49,599 nucleotides of DNA from Candidatus Pelagibacterales bacterium (GCA_002732015.1 PCCU01000017.1:8350-57948), one strand, 5' to 3'; shown: positions 1 to 9,414, counted from the first letter of the stretch. Numbers and translations are program-made. The notes: generated from the sequence alone by a model not told the origin.

Positions 1-467
1 CAACTTCCTATTGCTAAGTAACCACCTGCCATAAGAATACTTCCCAAATAACTAGCCATAATTACTCCATTATCAGGATTACCTAAAAAATTTACTGTTA
101 TCCATAATGGAAAGGTAAGAGTTAAGGCTATGATAGTAAATATCCAGGCAGCTAAAAACTTTCCAATCACTATTTCTCCTATACTTATTGGAAGAGTTGT
201 AATAAATTCAATCGTACCTGATTTCTTTTCCTCCGCCCATAAACGCATAGTGATGGAGGGTATCAAAAATAAATACAACCAGGGATGCCACTCAAAAAAA
301 CTTGATAAACTAGCTTGGCCTAACTGAAAAAAATTACCTAAATAAAAGGTAAATAATCCCGATAAAATAAGAAATATTGCAATAAAAACATATGCTACAG
401 GGGTAGAAAAATAGCTTAATATTTCTCTTTTAAAAACATTAGTTATGCTATAAATTAAATTATTCAT
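1..467 (-). CDS. ABC-2 type transporter permease, Gld-like (partial)
   Basis: Start codon ATG is at 467-465 and the frame runs open to position 1, so the C-terminus lies outside the window. I translated about 155 residues: a short cytoplasmic start, a first hydrophobic segment near residues 22-43, then the segment RLWAEEKKSGTIEFITTLP followed by further hydrophobic stretches. This pattern (an acidic/basic stretch with SGTIE after the second helix) is typical of ABC-2 permeases of the GldF / gliding-associated exporter type, which also occur in non-gliding proteobacteria. It overlaps the 3' end of the ATPase gene by 8 bases, so the two are translationally coupled and should form one exporter. 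The substrate cannot be told from sequence. A GldG-like auxiliary protein would be expected just beyond the left edge. Confidence 0.82.
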   Translation of the reverse strand, partial: MNNLIYSITNVFKREILSYFSTPVAYVFIAIFLILSGLFTFYLGNFFQLGQASLSSFFEWHPWLYLFLIPSITMRLWAEEKKSGTIEFITTLPISIGEIVIGKFLAAWIFTIIALTLTFPLWITVNFLGNPDNGVIMASYLGSILMAGGYLAIGS

Positions 468-1389
468 CTGCAGTTAATTTCCTAAAAACTTCCTCTAGGT
501 TACCATTTCCTATAGAGTAATGATTTATAGTAAACTTATTTTTTTTTATAAAATCATTTAATTTATTTTTAATTAGATTCATTTTTTTTTCTTTAATCAC
601 ACAAAAATTATGCATAATTTCAATTTCGTTTGTAATTTTATTATTTAATAGGGCCTGTTTTAGCTCAACAGGTTTTTTTTCTTCAATAGATATAAATATG
701 CTATTATAAGTATCAGATTTTTTTAACAAATTATTAGGCTTTTCGTCTAGTAAAAGCTTACCCTTAGCTATTATCATAGCTCTATTACAAATAGCAGTTA
801 CCTCTTCTAAAATGTGAGTAGAAATTATTATAGCTTTTTGTTTGCCAAGCTTTCTTATTAATTTTCTAACATCATTTTTTTGATTAGGATCTAATCCATC
901 TGTAGGCTCGTCTAAAATTAATATATCAGGATCATGAATTATAGCTTGAGCCAAACCAATTCTTCTCTTATAACCCTTAGATAGAGTTTCAATTTTTTGA
1001 AATAATACATTTTTTAAATTTAGAAGCTCTATAACTTTATTTAGGGCCTTATCAAGATTTGCATTATTAATTCTTCTGATTTTTGCAGAAAATTTTAGAA
1101 AGTCTATGGCGCTCATTTCTTGATAAAGAGGTGACCCTTCTGGAACATAACCCATATACTTTCTGCAATACTCTAAATTTTCAAATAAATTACAGTTCTT
1201 TACTAGAATTTCTCCATTAGAAGGCTTTATAAATCCTGTTAACATTCTCATTGTAGTTGTCTTTCCTGCACCATTAGGCCCTAAAAAACCTAATATTTCT
1301 CCTCGATCTAATGAGAAAGAAAGGTTTTCTACTGCTTTTAATAAACCAAAAGACTTTGACAAAGTATTAATTTTTAATAATTTACTCAT
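460..1389 (-). CDS. ABC transporter ATP-binding protein (GldA-like)
   Basis: 309-residue nucleotide-binding subunit of an ABC exporter. Visible motifs: Walker A GPNGAGKTT at residues 37-45, signature region LSKGYKRRIGLAQ, Walker B with ILILDEPTDGLDP, and the switch histidine in ISTHI. The C-terminal third (about residues 215-309) is a divergent extension common in ABC-2 exporter ATPases. Upstream on the minus strand is a 92-base divergent intergenic region shared with the thioredoxin-like gene; downstream it overlaps the permease. It probably powers export or membrane remodelling together with that permease. Family assignment is solid; the transported substrate is unknown. Confidence 0.9.
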   Translation of the reverse strand: MSKLLKINTLSKSFGLLKAVENLSFSLDRGEILGFLGPNGAGKTTTMRMLTGFIKPSNGEILVKNCNLFENLEYCRKYMGYVPEGSPLYQEMSAIDFLKFSAKIRRINNANLDKALNKVIELLNLKNVLFQKIETLSKGYKRRIGLAQAIIHDPDILILDEPTDGLDPNQKNDVRKLIRKLGKQKAIIISTHILEEVTAICNRAMIIAKGKLLLDEKPNNLLKKSDTYNSIFISIEEKKPVELKQALLNNKITNEIEIMHNFCVIKEKKMNLIKNKLNDFIKKNKFTINHYSIGNGNLEEVFRKLTADE

Positions 1390-1481
1390 ATTGTTTAAAT
1401 AAGGATATTTTTTTTAAAACATTGTTAGACTTTTAATATTATATAATAATAAATTAAATATATTCTAATAAAAAAAATATA

Positions 1482-2042
1482 ATGCTTATAAATAGTAAAA
1501 TTGTCAATAAAGGGTGGAAACTGAAACCATTTGAGTTGCTTTCTGTACAAGGGAGTAATGTTAATGAAAAAATTTTATTTAAAAAGAATGGTCTAGTTAT
1601 AGCCTTCATTTGCAATCATTGTCCATATGTAAAAGATATCATTAATAGATTAGTTATGGACTTTCAAGAGCTAAATGGAATTGATGTAGGTACAGTCGCA
1701 ATAATGCCAAATGATGCAGAAAGTTATCCTGAAGACTCTTATGAAAATATGATAAAGTTTGCTAAAGAAAATAATTTTTCTTTTCACTATCTATTCGATC
1801 AAAGCCAAGAAATAGCAAAAAGTTATAATGCTGTATGTACTCCTGATTTTTTTTGTTTTGATAAAAATAAAGAATTGTTTTACAGAGGGAGATTGGATAA
1901 TTTAAAGTACAAATCCAAAGACTCTTTATCTCGTATAAAAGAGTTAGTAAATGCATGCAAATTAAAAAATACAAAAGGTCTAGCGGTAGAAAAACAATAT
2001 TCTAGTATGGGCTGTTCAATAAAATGGAAAAAAAGTCAATAA
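1482..2042 (+). CDS. thioredoxin-fold AhpC/TSA-family protein
   Basis: 186 residues. The segment FICNHCPYVKDI contains a CxxC-type pair, Cys44 and Cys47, and the C-terminus has the SMGCSIKWK motif seen in the thioredoxin-family subgroup with CNHCP active sites. No signal peptide is visible, so it is likely cytoplasmic. Family members are thiol-disulfide oxidoreductases or peroxiredoxin-like proteins of mostly unproven substrate. The gene overlaps the downstream 2Fe-2S reductase by 19 bases, implying translational coupling and perhaps a shared redox function. The ATG at 1482 fits the family length. Precise activity is unknown. Confidence 0.85.
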   Translation: MLINSKIVNKGWKLKPFELLSVQGSNVNEKILFKKNGLVIAFICNHCPYVKDIINRLVMDFQELNGIDVGTVAIMPNDAESYPEDSYENMIKFAKENNFSFHYLFDQSQEIAKSYNAVCTPDFFCFDKNKELFYRGRLDNLKYKSKDSLSRIKELVNACKLKNTKGLAVEKQYSSMGCSIKWKKSQ

Positions 2043-3067
2043 TATCAATTAAAGATACATTATTAAAATTTATAGTAGCAGATTATAAAACTACTTTACT
2101 TGATGCAGCTTTAAATTCAAATATTAGCTTACCTCACGGCTGTAAGTCAGGAGCATGTGGTTCTTGCAAAGCTGAATTAATAGAAGGAAATGTTAAAACT
2201 AAAAGCAGTGAAGCCTCTACAACAGAAAAAACTATATTACTTTGTCAATCATATGCCTGCTCAAAAAAAATGATCATAGCATATCCAACTAATAAACTTA
2301 ATATAATACAAACGCAAAATAAGAAAGAAAAATCTTTTATTCCTAAAGAGTTTTCCTTGCAAGTAGTAGGAAATAAATCTGTAACACCTCTGGTAAAAGA
2401 ATTGAGCTTTTTTGTTCCTCCAAAATTAAATCTTAAATTTCAACCTGGAGCATATATGGAAATTTATGATAATAATAATACGGCAAAAAAGTACTCGATT
2501 GTTAATGCTCCAGCAAAGTTTAATAATTTAAATAAAAACATAATTAAATTTTTAATCACAAAAAATGAAAGAAAAGGATTAAGTCAGTTCATACATGATA
2601 TAGTAAAAGTAGGGGATATTTTAAAATTGAAAGGGCCATACTTATCGTTTCAATATAATATCAAAAGCAACAAACCTATTTTAGCTATTGCTGGAGGTTC
2701 AGGTATATCTCCTATTTTATCAATTGTAAAAAGTGCTCTTTTTAAAAATAAAAATTTAAATGTAATGATTTTTCAATCAGTTAGAAATAGACAGGAAATT
2801 TTAGAAATGAATAGTCTTTATAATTTAAAAGAAAGATATAAAAATGTTTCTTTTAAAATAACTCTTACTAGAGAAGAACTTAACCAAAATAGTCAATTTC
2901 TTTTTGGTAGAGTGAACACTTCTTTACAGAAAGTATTTAAGGACTTATCAACACACCAATTGCTTATTGCAGGTGCTGACGCTTTTGTAGATGCTTCCTA
3001 TGAGCATGCAATTAAATTAAATGCAAATGAAAATAATATATTTTTCGAAAAGTTTAGCAGTAATTAA
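2024..3067 (+). CDS. 2Fe-2S ferredoxin / FAD / NAD(P)H oxidoreductase
   Basis: 347 residues with three modules. Residues 1-90 are a plant-type ferredoxin with the cluster ligands Cys40, Cys45, Cys48 and Cys74. The middle is an FAD domain with a KKYSI segment (normally R-x-Y-S) and GLSQFIHD. The C-terminal NAD(P)H domain has AGGSGISPILSIV and ends in an E-x-F motif. This order matches reductases such as CDP-6-deoxy-glucoseen reductase and phenol or toluene monooxygenase reductases, which pass electrons from NADH to an iron enzyme. No oxygenase is nearby; the only coupled partner is the upstream thioredoxin-fold protein. The usual CGPP motif near the C-terminus is replaced by AGADAF. Electron acceptor unknown. 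Its end overlaps the convergent membrane-protein gene by 4 bases. Confidence 0.87.
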   Translation: MEKKSIISIKDTLLKFIVADYKTTLLDAALNSNISLPHGCKSGACGSCKAELIEGNVKTKSSEASTTEKTILLCQSYACSKKMIIAYPTNKLNIIQTQNKKEKSFIPKEFSLQVVGNKSVTPLVKELSFFVPPKLNLKFQPGAYMEIYDNNNTAKKYSIVNAPAKFNNLNKNIIKFLITKNERKGLSQFIHDIVKVGDILKLKGPYLSFQYNIKSNKPILAIAGGSGISPILSIVKSALFKNKNLNVMIFQSVRNRQEILEMNSLYNLKERYKNVSFKITLTREELNQNSQFLFGRVNTSLQKVFKDLSTHQLLIAGADAFVDASYEHAIKLNANENNIFFEKFSSN

Positions 3068-3360
3068 TTTTTATTATCCTCTTCCTTATTTTTTTCATAA
3101 TCAACTTCAATATAGTCTTTATTATTATTTTCATAAATATTGTAAAAATCACCTTTATTTGTAGTGCTATAAAATTTATTGGAAAATTTTTTTTTGATAA
3201 AATAAAAAAATATTTTTTTTCTAAATAAATACAGCACCATCACTAGAGGCAGCGCAATAATTGCAAAAAATGCAAAGAAAAATATTATAGTAAATAAAAT
3301 TGCTAATGTAAAAATTACTCCTATTAGAGTTTTAAGATTAAAAAAGAATGGCATTAGCAA
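3064..3360 (-). CDS. small membrane protein, unknown function
   Basis: 98 residues. A long hydrophobic stretch spans about residues 11-46 and can hold one or two membrane helices. It is followed by a basic segment rich in Lys and Phe and then a hydrophilic, acidic, Asn/Lys-rich tail to the end. I do not recognise a family. It begins 2 bases after the acyl-CoA dehydrogenase small subunit stop and is the last gene of the minus-strand sdhE-mfd-dehydrogenase run, so it is probably cotranscribed. Low complexity at the tail makes homology hard to judge. It is retained as a gene because of its tight spacing, coherent membrane topology and full use of the space between neighbours. Confidence 0.6.
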   Translation of the reverse strand: MLMPFFFNLKTLIGVIFTLAILFTIIFFFAFFAIIALPLVMVLYLFRKKIFFYFIKKKFSNKFYSTTNKGDFYNIYENNNKDYIEVDYEKNKEEDNKN

Positions 3361-3362
3361 AG

Positions 3363-4475
3363 TTAATCATTACTGGCATATCTTTCCTTATGATAGTCAG
3401 TGCTTCCAAATAGTGAACAAAATGTTGTAATTCTTGAAAAATAATGCCCTATGTTCATCTCTTTTGCTACTCCCATACCACCATGAAGTTGTATACAATC
3501 CTGAGCCATTTTCTTCGCATGAGTGCCTAGAAATAACTTGTTTAAGGAAATATTTTTTTTTCTGTAATTTTCGTCTTCCATGGAAAGTTGAGCCATATAA
3601 TTTAATGATCTCATTTCTTCTTTTACAATATGCATATCAACTAATCTATGCTGAATTACTTGAAAAGATCCTATTTTCTTTCCAAACTGCTCTCTTGTTT
3701 TACAATATTCTAGAGTTAATTTATACATTGTATCGATAATTCCTAAAGCCTGTGAACACATAGATAAAGTAGCATAGTCAATTATGTAATCTAATTTTTC
3801 AAAAAAATCTTTTTTATTTACAACCGTAAAAAGGTCACTATCTTTTAATTCAAAAGAGTTAAACTCTATCTGAGAGGAAATTAAACTATCTATAGTCTCA
3901 AAGTTTCTAATATCATAGGAGTCCATATTATTTTTTAGTAGGTAGACGTATATTTTATCCTCAAATAATAATGGGGTTAAAAGATAATCAAATTCGTTTA
4001 AGCCTAAAACAAAATTATACTTACCAGAAACGTAAAGCTTATCTTTATTATTTTTAACTCTTAGACTATTTGATATCAAATTTTTATAGTTTTCATTAGG
4101 AGAAAATAATAAAGAATATACTCTTTCTCCTGATATAATTTCTTTAAGGTACTTTATGCTATTCTCATTTGAAAATTTTTCAAAAAGTTTTCCAACAATT
4201 AAATTATTAAATATTATGGGCTCTAATACTAGAGCAGAACCTAAACTCTCCATTAATGTCATTAGATTGTTAATGTTTCCGTCAAAACCCCCAACCTCTT
4301 CTTTAAAAGCTATTCCTAGCCAACCTAATTCAGCGAAACTTCTCCAATTATTGTTATGTGAGTCTTTTTTATTTTCTAAGAAAAATCTTCTTTTTTCAAA
4401 AGAGTAATTATCACTTAAAAACTTTTCAGCACTTTCTCTTATTAATACTTGATCTTCAGACAAACTAAGGTTCAT
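3363..4475 (-). CDS. acyl-CoA dehydrogenase, small subunit type
   Basis: 370 residues, acyl-CoA dehydrogenase fold. Recognisable pieces are the N-terminal helical domain starting MNLSLSEDQVLIRESAEKF, the TREQFGKKIGSFQVIQHR segment of the C-terminal domain, and LHGGMGVAKEMNIGHYFSR near the end. The position used as catalytic Glu in medium-chain enzymes is not a Glu (the segment reads FGSTDYHKE), and no Glu is seen at the alternative helix-G position. It therefore looks like the non-catalytic partner of a heteromeric enzyme, as in PimC/PimD or the steroid FadE pairs. It shares one base with the large-subunit gene upstream. Substrate unknown. Confidence 0.88.
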   Translation of the reverse strand: MNLSLSEDQVLIRESAEKFLSDNYSFEKRRFFLENKKDSHNNNWRSFAELGWLGIAFKEEVGGFDGNINNLMTLMESLGSALVLEPIIFNNLIVGKLFEKFSNENSIKYLKEIISGERVYSLLFSPNENYKNLISNSLRVKNNKDKLYVSGKYNFVLGLNEFDYLLTPLLFEDKIYVYLLKNNMDSYDIRNFETIDSLISSQIEFNSFELKDSDLFTVVNKKDFFEKLDYIIDYATLSMCSQALGIIDTMYKLTLEYCKTREQFGKKIGSFQVIQHRLVDMHIVKEEMRSLNYMAQLSMEDENYRKKNISLNKLFLGTHAKKMAQDCIQLHGGMGVAKEMNIGHYFSRITTFCSLFGSTDYHKERYASND

Positions 4476-5671
4476 TACAGACCTAAAACCATTTTTGAAA
4501 GAATATTTTTTTGAATCTCATTTGATCCACCATAAATAGTTGTTTTTCTGAGATTCAAATAATCAGCCCCCGTATTAGTTGCATATTCAGGACCTGGAAA
4601 ATACTCATTACTTTTTTCAGTTTGGCTTTCATTCGTTTTTAAAAGGCCAAAATATCCGACCGCCTCTAATGTAAGTTCACTTATTTTTTGCTGCAACTCT
4701 GATCCTCTAATTTTTAAAAAAGATGCCTCAGGTCCAGGCGCAGTACCTTTTGCTTCTTCTGATAAAATTCTTAACTCAGAATATTCTAGCGCATGCATAT
4801 CCATTTCTAGTTCCGTAAGTTTATCCCTAAATCTTATATTACTTATCAATGGTTTGTTATCATATGTTTCTTGTGAAGCTATATATTTTAATTTTTTAAT
4901 AGCACTTTTTGACCTTGCCACTTGAGCTATACTAGTACGTTCGTGGCTTAAAAGATATTTAGCTACTGTCCACCCTTTATTTTCTTGATAAATTAAGTTT
5001 TCTTTTGGAACTACTACATCCTCCAGATAAACAGTATTTATCTCGTGACTATCATCTAAAGTTATAATAGGTTCAACTTTTATGCCTTTTGTATTCATAT
5101 CAATTAATAGAAAAGATATTCCTTCTTGAGGTTTAGCCTCCGTATTAGTTCTAACTAAGCAAAACATCCAATCAGCATATTGAGCTAAAGTAGTCCAAGT
5201 TTTAGTGCCGTTAATAATATAGTTATTACCGTCAGATAAGGCTTTTGTCTGCAAAGATGCTAAATCCGAACCAGAACCTGGCTCAGAATAGCCTTGACAC
5301 CACCAATGTTCTGAATTTAGTATCTTTGGAAGAAATTTTTCTTTTTGCTTTTTTGTTCCAAACTCAATTATTACTGGGCCAACCATTGTAACTCCAAAAG
5401 GTACTATCTGAGGTGTGTTTGCAAATGCCGTTTCCTGATCAAATATATATCTTTGCATCGGTGTCCAATTGCATCCACCATACTCTTTAGGCCAATTATA
5501 AGCAAACTTACCTGCTTTAAATAAGTCTTTTTGCCATTTTATAATTTCATCTTTTGTATATTTCCCACCATTCGATACTCTTTTTTGGGCCTCTTGTGAT
5601 AAATTATCTCTTATAAAATCTTTTATTTCTTTTCTAAATTTATTATCGGCTTCTGTATAGTTTAAATTCAT
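4475..5671 (-). CDS. acyl-CoA dehydrogenase, large subunit type (PimC-like)
   Basis: 398 residues. The FAD/substrate loop CQGYSEPGSGSDLASLQTK is at about 125-143, and the C-terminal YGGSNEIQKNILSK segment is typical of the group. At the medium-chain catalytic position the residue is Gly (YGG), but Glu244 in LLSHERTSIA falls where isovaleryl-CoA dehydrogenase keeps its catalytic Glu, so this subunit probably does the alpha,beta-dehydrogenation. It is paired by a 1-base overlap with the small subunit, the arrangement of pimeloyl-CoA dehydrogenase and actinobacterial heterotetrameric FadE enzymes. It starts 4 bases after the mfd stop, so it is expressed from the sdhE-mfd run. No other beta-oxidation gene is nearby to hint at a substrate. 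Confidence 0.9.
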   Translation of the reverse strand: MNLNYTEADNKFRKEIKDFIRDNLSQEAQKRVSNGGKYTKDEIIKWQKDLFKAGKFAYNWPKEYGGCNWTPMQRYIFDQETAFANTPQIVPFGVTMVGPVIIEFGTKKQKEKFLPKILNSEHWWCQGYSEPGSGSDLASLQTKALSDGNNYIINGTKTWTTLAQYADWMFCLVRTNTEAKPQEGISFLLIDMNTKGIKVEPIITLDDSHEINTVYLEDVVVPKENLIYQENKGWTVAKYLLSHERTSIAQVARSKSAIKKLKYIASQETYDNKPLISNIRFRDKLTELEMDMHALEYSELRILSEEAKGTAPGPEASFLKIRGSELQQKISELTLEAVGYFGLLKTNESQTEKSNEYFPGPEYATNTGADYLNLRKTTIYGGSNEIQKNILSKMVLGL

Positions 5672-5675
5672 TTAA

Positions 5676-8600
5676 TTATCCTTTGCTTTCTAGTAACTCT
5701 AAAATTTTTTTAACTAAACTAATAATATCAAATAATTGTTTTTTAGCATCATCAATTTCATGAATTATTTTTATTTCATGACTGTTCTTTAATATAATTT
5801 TATTTTTATTATTTGTAACCCATTTTATAAAATTTTCAGAATATTCTGTACGTCTCTCGTCAAATTTAATTGAATACATTTTTTTAAAAACGTAAATTTT
5901 TGAAATACTACATTTTCTTGCTAACAGCTTAAGCACCATAACGTCTAGATAATTAGAGAATTCATCTGGAATAACACCAAACCTATTTATCATTTCTACT
6001 TTAAATAAATTTAATTCATCTATTTCTTGGATTTCACCAACTCTTCTATATAAAGATAATCTCAATGATAAATCAGGAATATATTTATCAGGTATTAATA
6101 TTGGCAACTTAATAGAAACCTCTATTTCTTCTGTATGAGTATAATTATCTATATTTTTAATATCATTAATACACTCTTTTAAAAGTCTTTGGTACATTTC
6201 TATACCTACCTGAGTTATTTGTCCTGATTGTTCTTCTCCCAATAGATTGCCTGCTCCTCTTATATCAAGATCATAATTAGCTAACTGCATCCCTGCACCT
6301 AGTGTATCCATCGTCTGTAAAGCCTTTAATCTCCTTACAGCATTACCTGAAATATTATTATTTTCTAAGGTAAAATACGCATAAGCTTTTTTATCACTTC
6401 TGCCAATTCTACCCCTTAATTGATGAAGTTGTGCTAGCCCAAAGTAATCAGATTTATAAACAATTAAAGTATTTGCTCTTGGTATATCTAATCCAGCTTC
6501 AACAATGGTAGTAGAAATTAAAAGATCAATTTTATAATTATAAAAGTGATCCATTACTTCTTCTAGTTCATTAGAACTAAGTTTTCCATGAGCTATACCT
6601 ATTCTTAATTTTGGATAAATAGAAAGTATTTTTTTATAAATGCCTTGAATATCTTTAACTTTAGGAACTATTAAATAAATTTGACCTGCTCTATTTTTTT
6701 CATTAAAAATTGCATTTTTAATAATAATTTTATCAAATTTTATAACCTTAGTTTCTATCGATTTTCTGTCAACAGGAGGTGTTTTAATTAAACTTAAATC
6801 CTTAATACCCAATAGTGACATATGCAAAGTTCTTGGGATAGGAGTAGCCGTTAAGGTAAGTAAATGCACATTATTTTTAATTTGTTTAATTTTTTCTTTA
6901 TGAGAAACTCCAAATCTTTGTTCTTCATCTATAATTACTAAACCTATACTTGAATTACTTAAGTTTTCTGAAAATATTGCATGAGTAGAAATGAGAATTT
7001 TAATTTTTTTTTTTATGAAGTCATTAATTATATTGGTGCGTTGGTATTTTTTTGTGTTTCGGTCAAGCAACTCTACATTTTCAACTCTATAAAATCTTTT
7101 TTTAAAAGTATTATAATGTTGCCTTGCTAGCAAAGTAGTAGGCGCAATAAGCAATACATTATATTTATTATCTGTAACTATTGACGAAGCTCTAAGAGCT
7201 ATTTCAGTCTTTCCAAAACCAACGTCTCCACATACTAATCTATCCATTAACTTTCCAGAAGCTAAGTCTCTATATACTTCTTCCAATGTTGCTAGTTGAT
7301 CTTCTGTTTCCTCAAAATTAAATCCTTTAGCAAAATTTTCTAATTTATTGTAGTCGATAGATAATTTTTTACCCTTTATAATCAACCTTTTTGCTGCCAA
7401 AGCAATTAAATTATTAGCCAAATCTCTTATTTTATTTTTAACTAATGTCCTTCTTTTTATCCAATTACTTGACCCTAGTTTATCTAAACTAACTACTCCT
7501 TTGGAATCTCCAAACTTTGAAATCAACCTAATATCCTCAACTGGCACATATAACTTTGAGTTCTCTAAATACTCTATGATTAAGCAATCATGAGGACTAT
7601 TATTTATTTTAATTGTTTTTAAACCTAAATACCTTCCTATTCCATGTTGAAAATGAACTACAAAGTCATTTATGAAAAGTTCCGCAATATCTATTAAATT
7701 ATTTCTTATTTTCTTTATTTTTACACTTTTTTGAGTTTTAAAAATCTCACTTAAAGTAATTACTTTTAGTAAAGGAAGCTCAAACCCCTCTTGTAAAGGT
7801 ATATCAATCAAATCCAATATATCAAAATCATCCATTGCTTTATCTATAGAAGAAATATTGTCTCTAAAGCTTTTTAATGATAATTTTTTTACTAGATTGA
7901 GAGCTTTATTTTTTTCGTTCTCAGCTGAGTAAGTTATAACTATTTTTTTTTTTCCTAAATTCCTATTTACTACTAAACTTAATCTTTTAATTACCTCTTC
8001 ATTAGAGGTGCTTATATTTTGAAATTCTAAATTTTGTTTGCAGTCAACATTTAAGGAGGTTTTTGTATTAATCTGAGAGAAATAAGAAAATTCTTTAAAC
8101 ATATTACTTTTATATATATTATCTAATTTTTCATTAGATATATAAAAAGTATTAGGATGTAGAGATCCGTTAATATTTTCGTTTTCAAATTCTTCTAAAT
8201 TAACCCTTTCAAAGTATAAATCAAATATACTCTTGATTTTTTCTTTAGACTTTTGAAGAAAATTGTCGTCAGAAAATATTATTTCTATGCCAAAAAAATC
8301 TATAATACTGCACAAATTATTGGAATAAAATAATGGAAGCCAATTCTCTATTCCATCTGCTCTAATATCATTTTTAAGTTTATGAATAAATAATTGGTCG
8401 CTAGCTGAAGGTCCAAAAAGATTCCTATAGTTTTCAGCAAAGTTTTGATTATATCTTTTGCTACGAGGAGACTCTAAAGAACTACTAAGAAAAATGCTAT
8501 TCAAGGATTTCATAGAAATTTGAGATATGGGGTTAAAGCTTTTAATGCTTTCTACTTTATTTCCAAAAAAATCTATTCTACGTGGATTTTCTTCTCCAAT

Positions 8601-9137
8601 CGGCCATATATCAAGAATCCCCCCCCTAACAGCATATTCGTATGGCTCTAGTACAATACTAACTTTTTCATATCCTATATCATAAAGACAAGCATTCAAT
8701 TTTTCTAAACTAAAATTATCGTTGACGTTTAATTTAAAATTACTTTCTTTTAAAAAATTTTTTTTAGGCACCATTTGTAGAAAAGCATCTATGTTAGTTA
8801 ACATTATAAATGAGTCATTTTTAATAATTTTGTCTTGCTCAAAGTTAAAGGATTTAAATCTTTCATTTAAAATATTTTGACTAGGTGATACTTCTTCATA
8901 TGGTTTGTTGTCCCAGGAAGGAAATTTAAGAATACTATCTTTATTAAAATATTTCTTAAGTAAGTTATAATAATAATTAATTTCATTATTATTATCTAAA
9001 ATCAGAAGTATTTTTTTTTTACTATGCTTCTCTTGCAACTCGTCTATTAAAAATGGTTTTATACCATTGTTAATATTAGAAAAATATCTGATATTAGTAT
9101 TATTTGATGTGTACTTTATTTTATCTAATATTTTCAC
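5676..9137 (-). CDS. mfd: transcription-repair coupling factor Mfd
   Basis: 1153 residues, normal Mfd length. The enzyme displaces RNA polymerase stalled at DNA damage and recruits UvrA. The N-terminal UvrB-like module contains the FPSWDNKPYEEVSPS region. The central part holds the RNA-polymerase-interacting segment (DFVVHFQHGIGRYLGL). The RecG-like translocase has Walker A GDVGFGKT near residue 637, DEEQRFG near 736, TATPIPRTLHMSLLG, and the LHQLRGRIGRS motif VI. The C-terminal TRCF domain follows. It overlaps sdhE by 17 bases upstream, a common alphaproteobacterial arrangement, and the acyl-CoA dehydrogenase genes follow closely. No damage to the frame is seen. Confidence 0.98.
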   Translation of the reverse strand: MKILDKIKYTSNNTNIRYFSNINNGIKPFLIDELQEKHSKKKILLILDNNNEINYYYNLLKKYFNKDSILKFPSWDNKPYEEVSPSQNILNERFKSFNFEQDKIIKNDSFIMLTNIDAFLQMVPKKNFLKESNFKLNVNDNFSLEKLNACLYDIGYEKVSIVLEPYEYAVRGGILDIWPIGEENPRRIDFFGNKVESIKSFNPISQISMKSLNSIFLSSSLESPRSKRYNQNFAENYRNLFGPSASDQLFIHKLKNDIRADGIENWLPLFYSNNLCSIIDFFGIEIIFSDDNFLQKSKEKIKSIFDLYFERVNLEEFENENINGSLHPNTFYISNEKLDNIYKSNMFKEFSYFSQINTKTSLNVDCKQNLEFQNISTSNEEVIKRLSLVVNRNLGKKKIVITYSAENEKNKALNLVKKLSLKSFRDNISSIDKAMDDFDILDLIDIPLQEGFELPLLKVITLSEIFKTQKSVKIKKIRNNLIDIAELFINDFVVHFQHGIGRYLGLKTIKINNSPHDCLIIEYLENSKLYVPVEDIRLISKFGDSKGVVSLDKLGSSNWIKRRTLVKNKIRDLANNLIALAAKRLIIKGKKLSIDYNKLENFAKGFNFEETEDQLATLEEVYRDLASGKLMDRLVCGDVGFGKTEIALRASSIVTDNKYNVLLIAPTTLLARQHYNTFKKRFYRVENVELLDRNTKKYQRTNIINDFIKKKIKILISTHAIFSENLSNSSIGLVIIDEEQRFGVSHKEKIKQIKNNVHLLTLTATPIPRTLHMSLLGIKDLSLIKTPPVDRKSIETKVIKFDKIIIKNAIFNEKNRAGQIYLIVPKVKDIQGIYKKILSIYPKLRIGIAHGKLSSNELEEVMDHFYNYKIDLLISTTIVEAGLDIPRANTLIVYKSDYFGLAQLHQLRGRIGRSDKKAYAYFTLENNNISGNAVRRLKALQTMDTLGAGMQLANYDLDIRGAGNLLGEEQSGQITQVGIEMYQRLLKECINDIKNIDNYTHTEEIEVSIKLPILIPDKYIPDLSLRLSLYRRVGEIQEIDELNLFKVEMINRFGVIPDEFSNYLDVMVLKLLARKCSISKIYVFKKMYSIKFDERRTEYSENFIKWVTNNKNKIILKNSHEIKIIHEIDDAKKQLFDIISLVKKILELLESKG

Positions 9138-9384
9138 TTTTAATAAACTCTTCTACTAGACTTACTATCTTATCAGGAAAAACAGTGTCCCATTTTTTTT
9201 CACCTTTAACTATATAAAGAAGATCATTATCATCTATTAAATTAAGAAACTTTTCATATAAAACAAGTTCTTTATCTGACATTTTAGATACATATCTATC
9301 AAAAAACCTACCTAAAAACAAATCTGCCTCCTTTGTACCTCTATGCCAAGACCTATACTTCAGTTTATTTTTATACTTTTTCAT
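9121..9384 (-). CDS. sdhE: succinate dehydrogenase flavinylation factor SdhE
   Basis: 87 residues. The family hallmark RGxxE appears as Arg15-Gly16-Thr17-Lys18-Glu19 within YRSWHRGTKEADLFLGRF, followed by the helical acidic region with LNLIDDNDLLYIVKGEK. SdhE (Sdh5, YgfY) assists covalent attachment of FAD to SdhA in the cytoplasm. The location between divergent recG and downstream mfd is the usual alphaproteobacterial context. It is divergent from recG with about 30 bases between start codons and overlaps mfd by 17 bases. Confidence 0.94.
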   Translation of the reverse strand: MKKYKNKLKYRSWHRGTKEADLFLGRFFDRYVSKMSDKELVLYEKFLNLIDDNDLLYIVKGEKKWDTVFPDKIVSLVEEFIKSENIR

Positions 9385-9414
9385 TTTTTTGTTTTAACAT
9401 ATATATCTATAAAT

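Noticed and set aside
130..327. 65-codon open frame on the plus strand near the left edge
   Set aside because: It lies fully antisense to the ABC-2 permease, whose translation shows clear family features.
9343..9414. Upstream extension of recG to 9343
   Set aside because: It would lie inside sdhE on the other strand and adds a hydrophobic stretch absent from RecG; ATG 9415 gives the family length.
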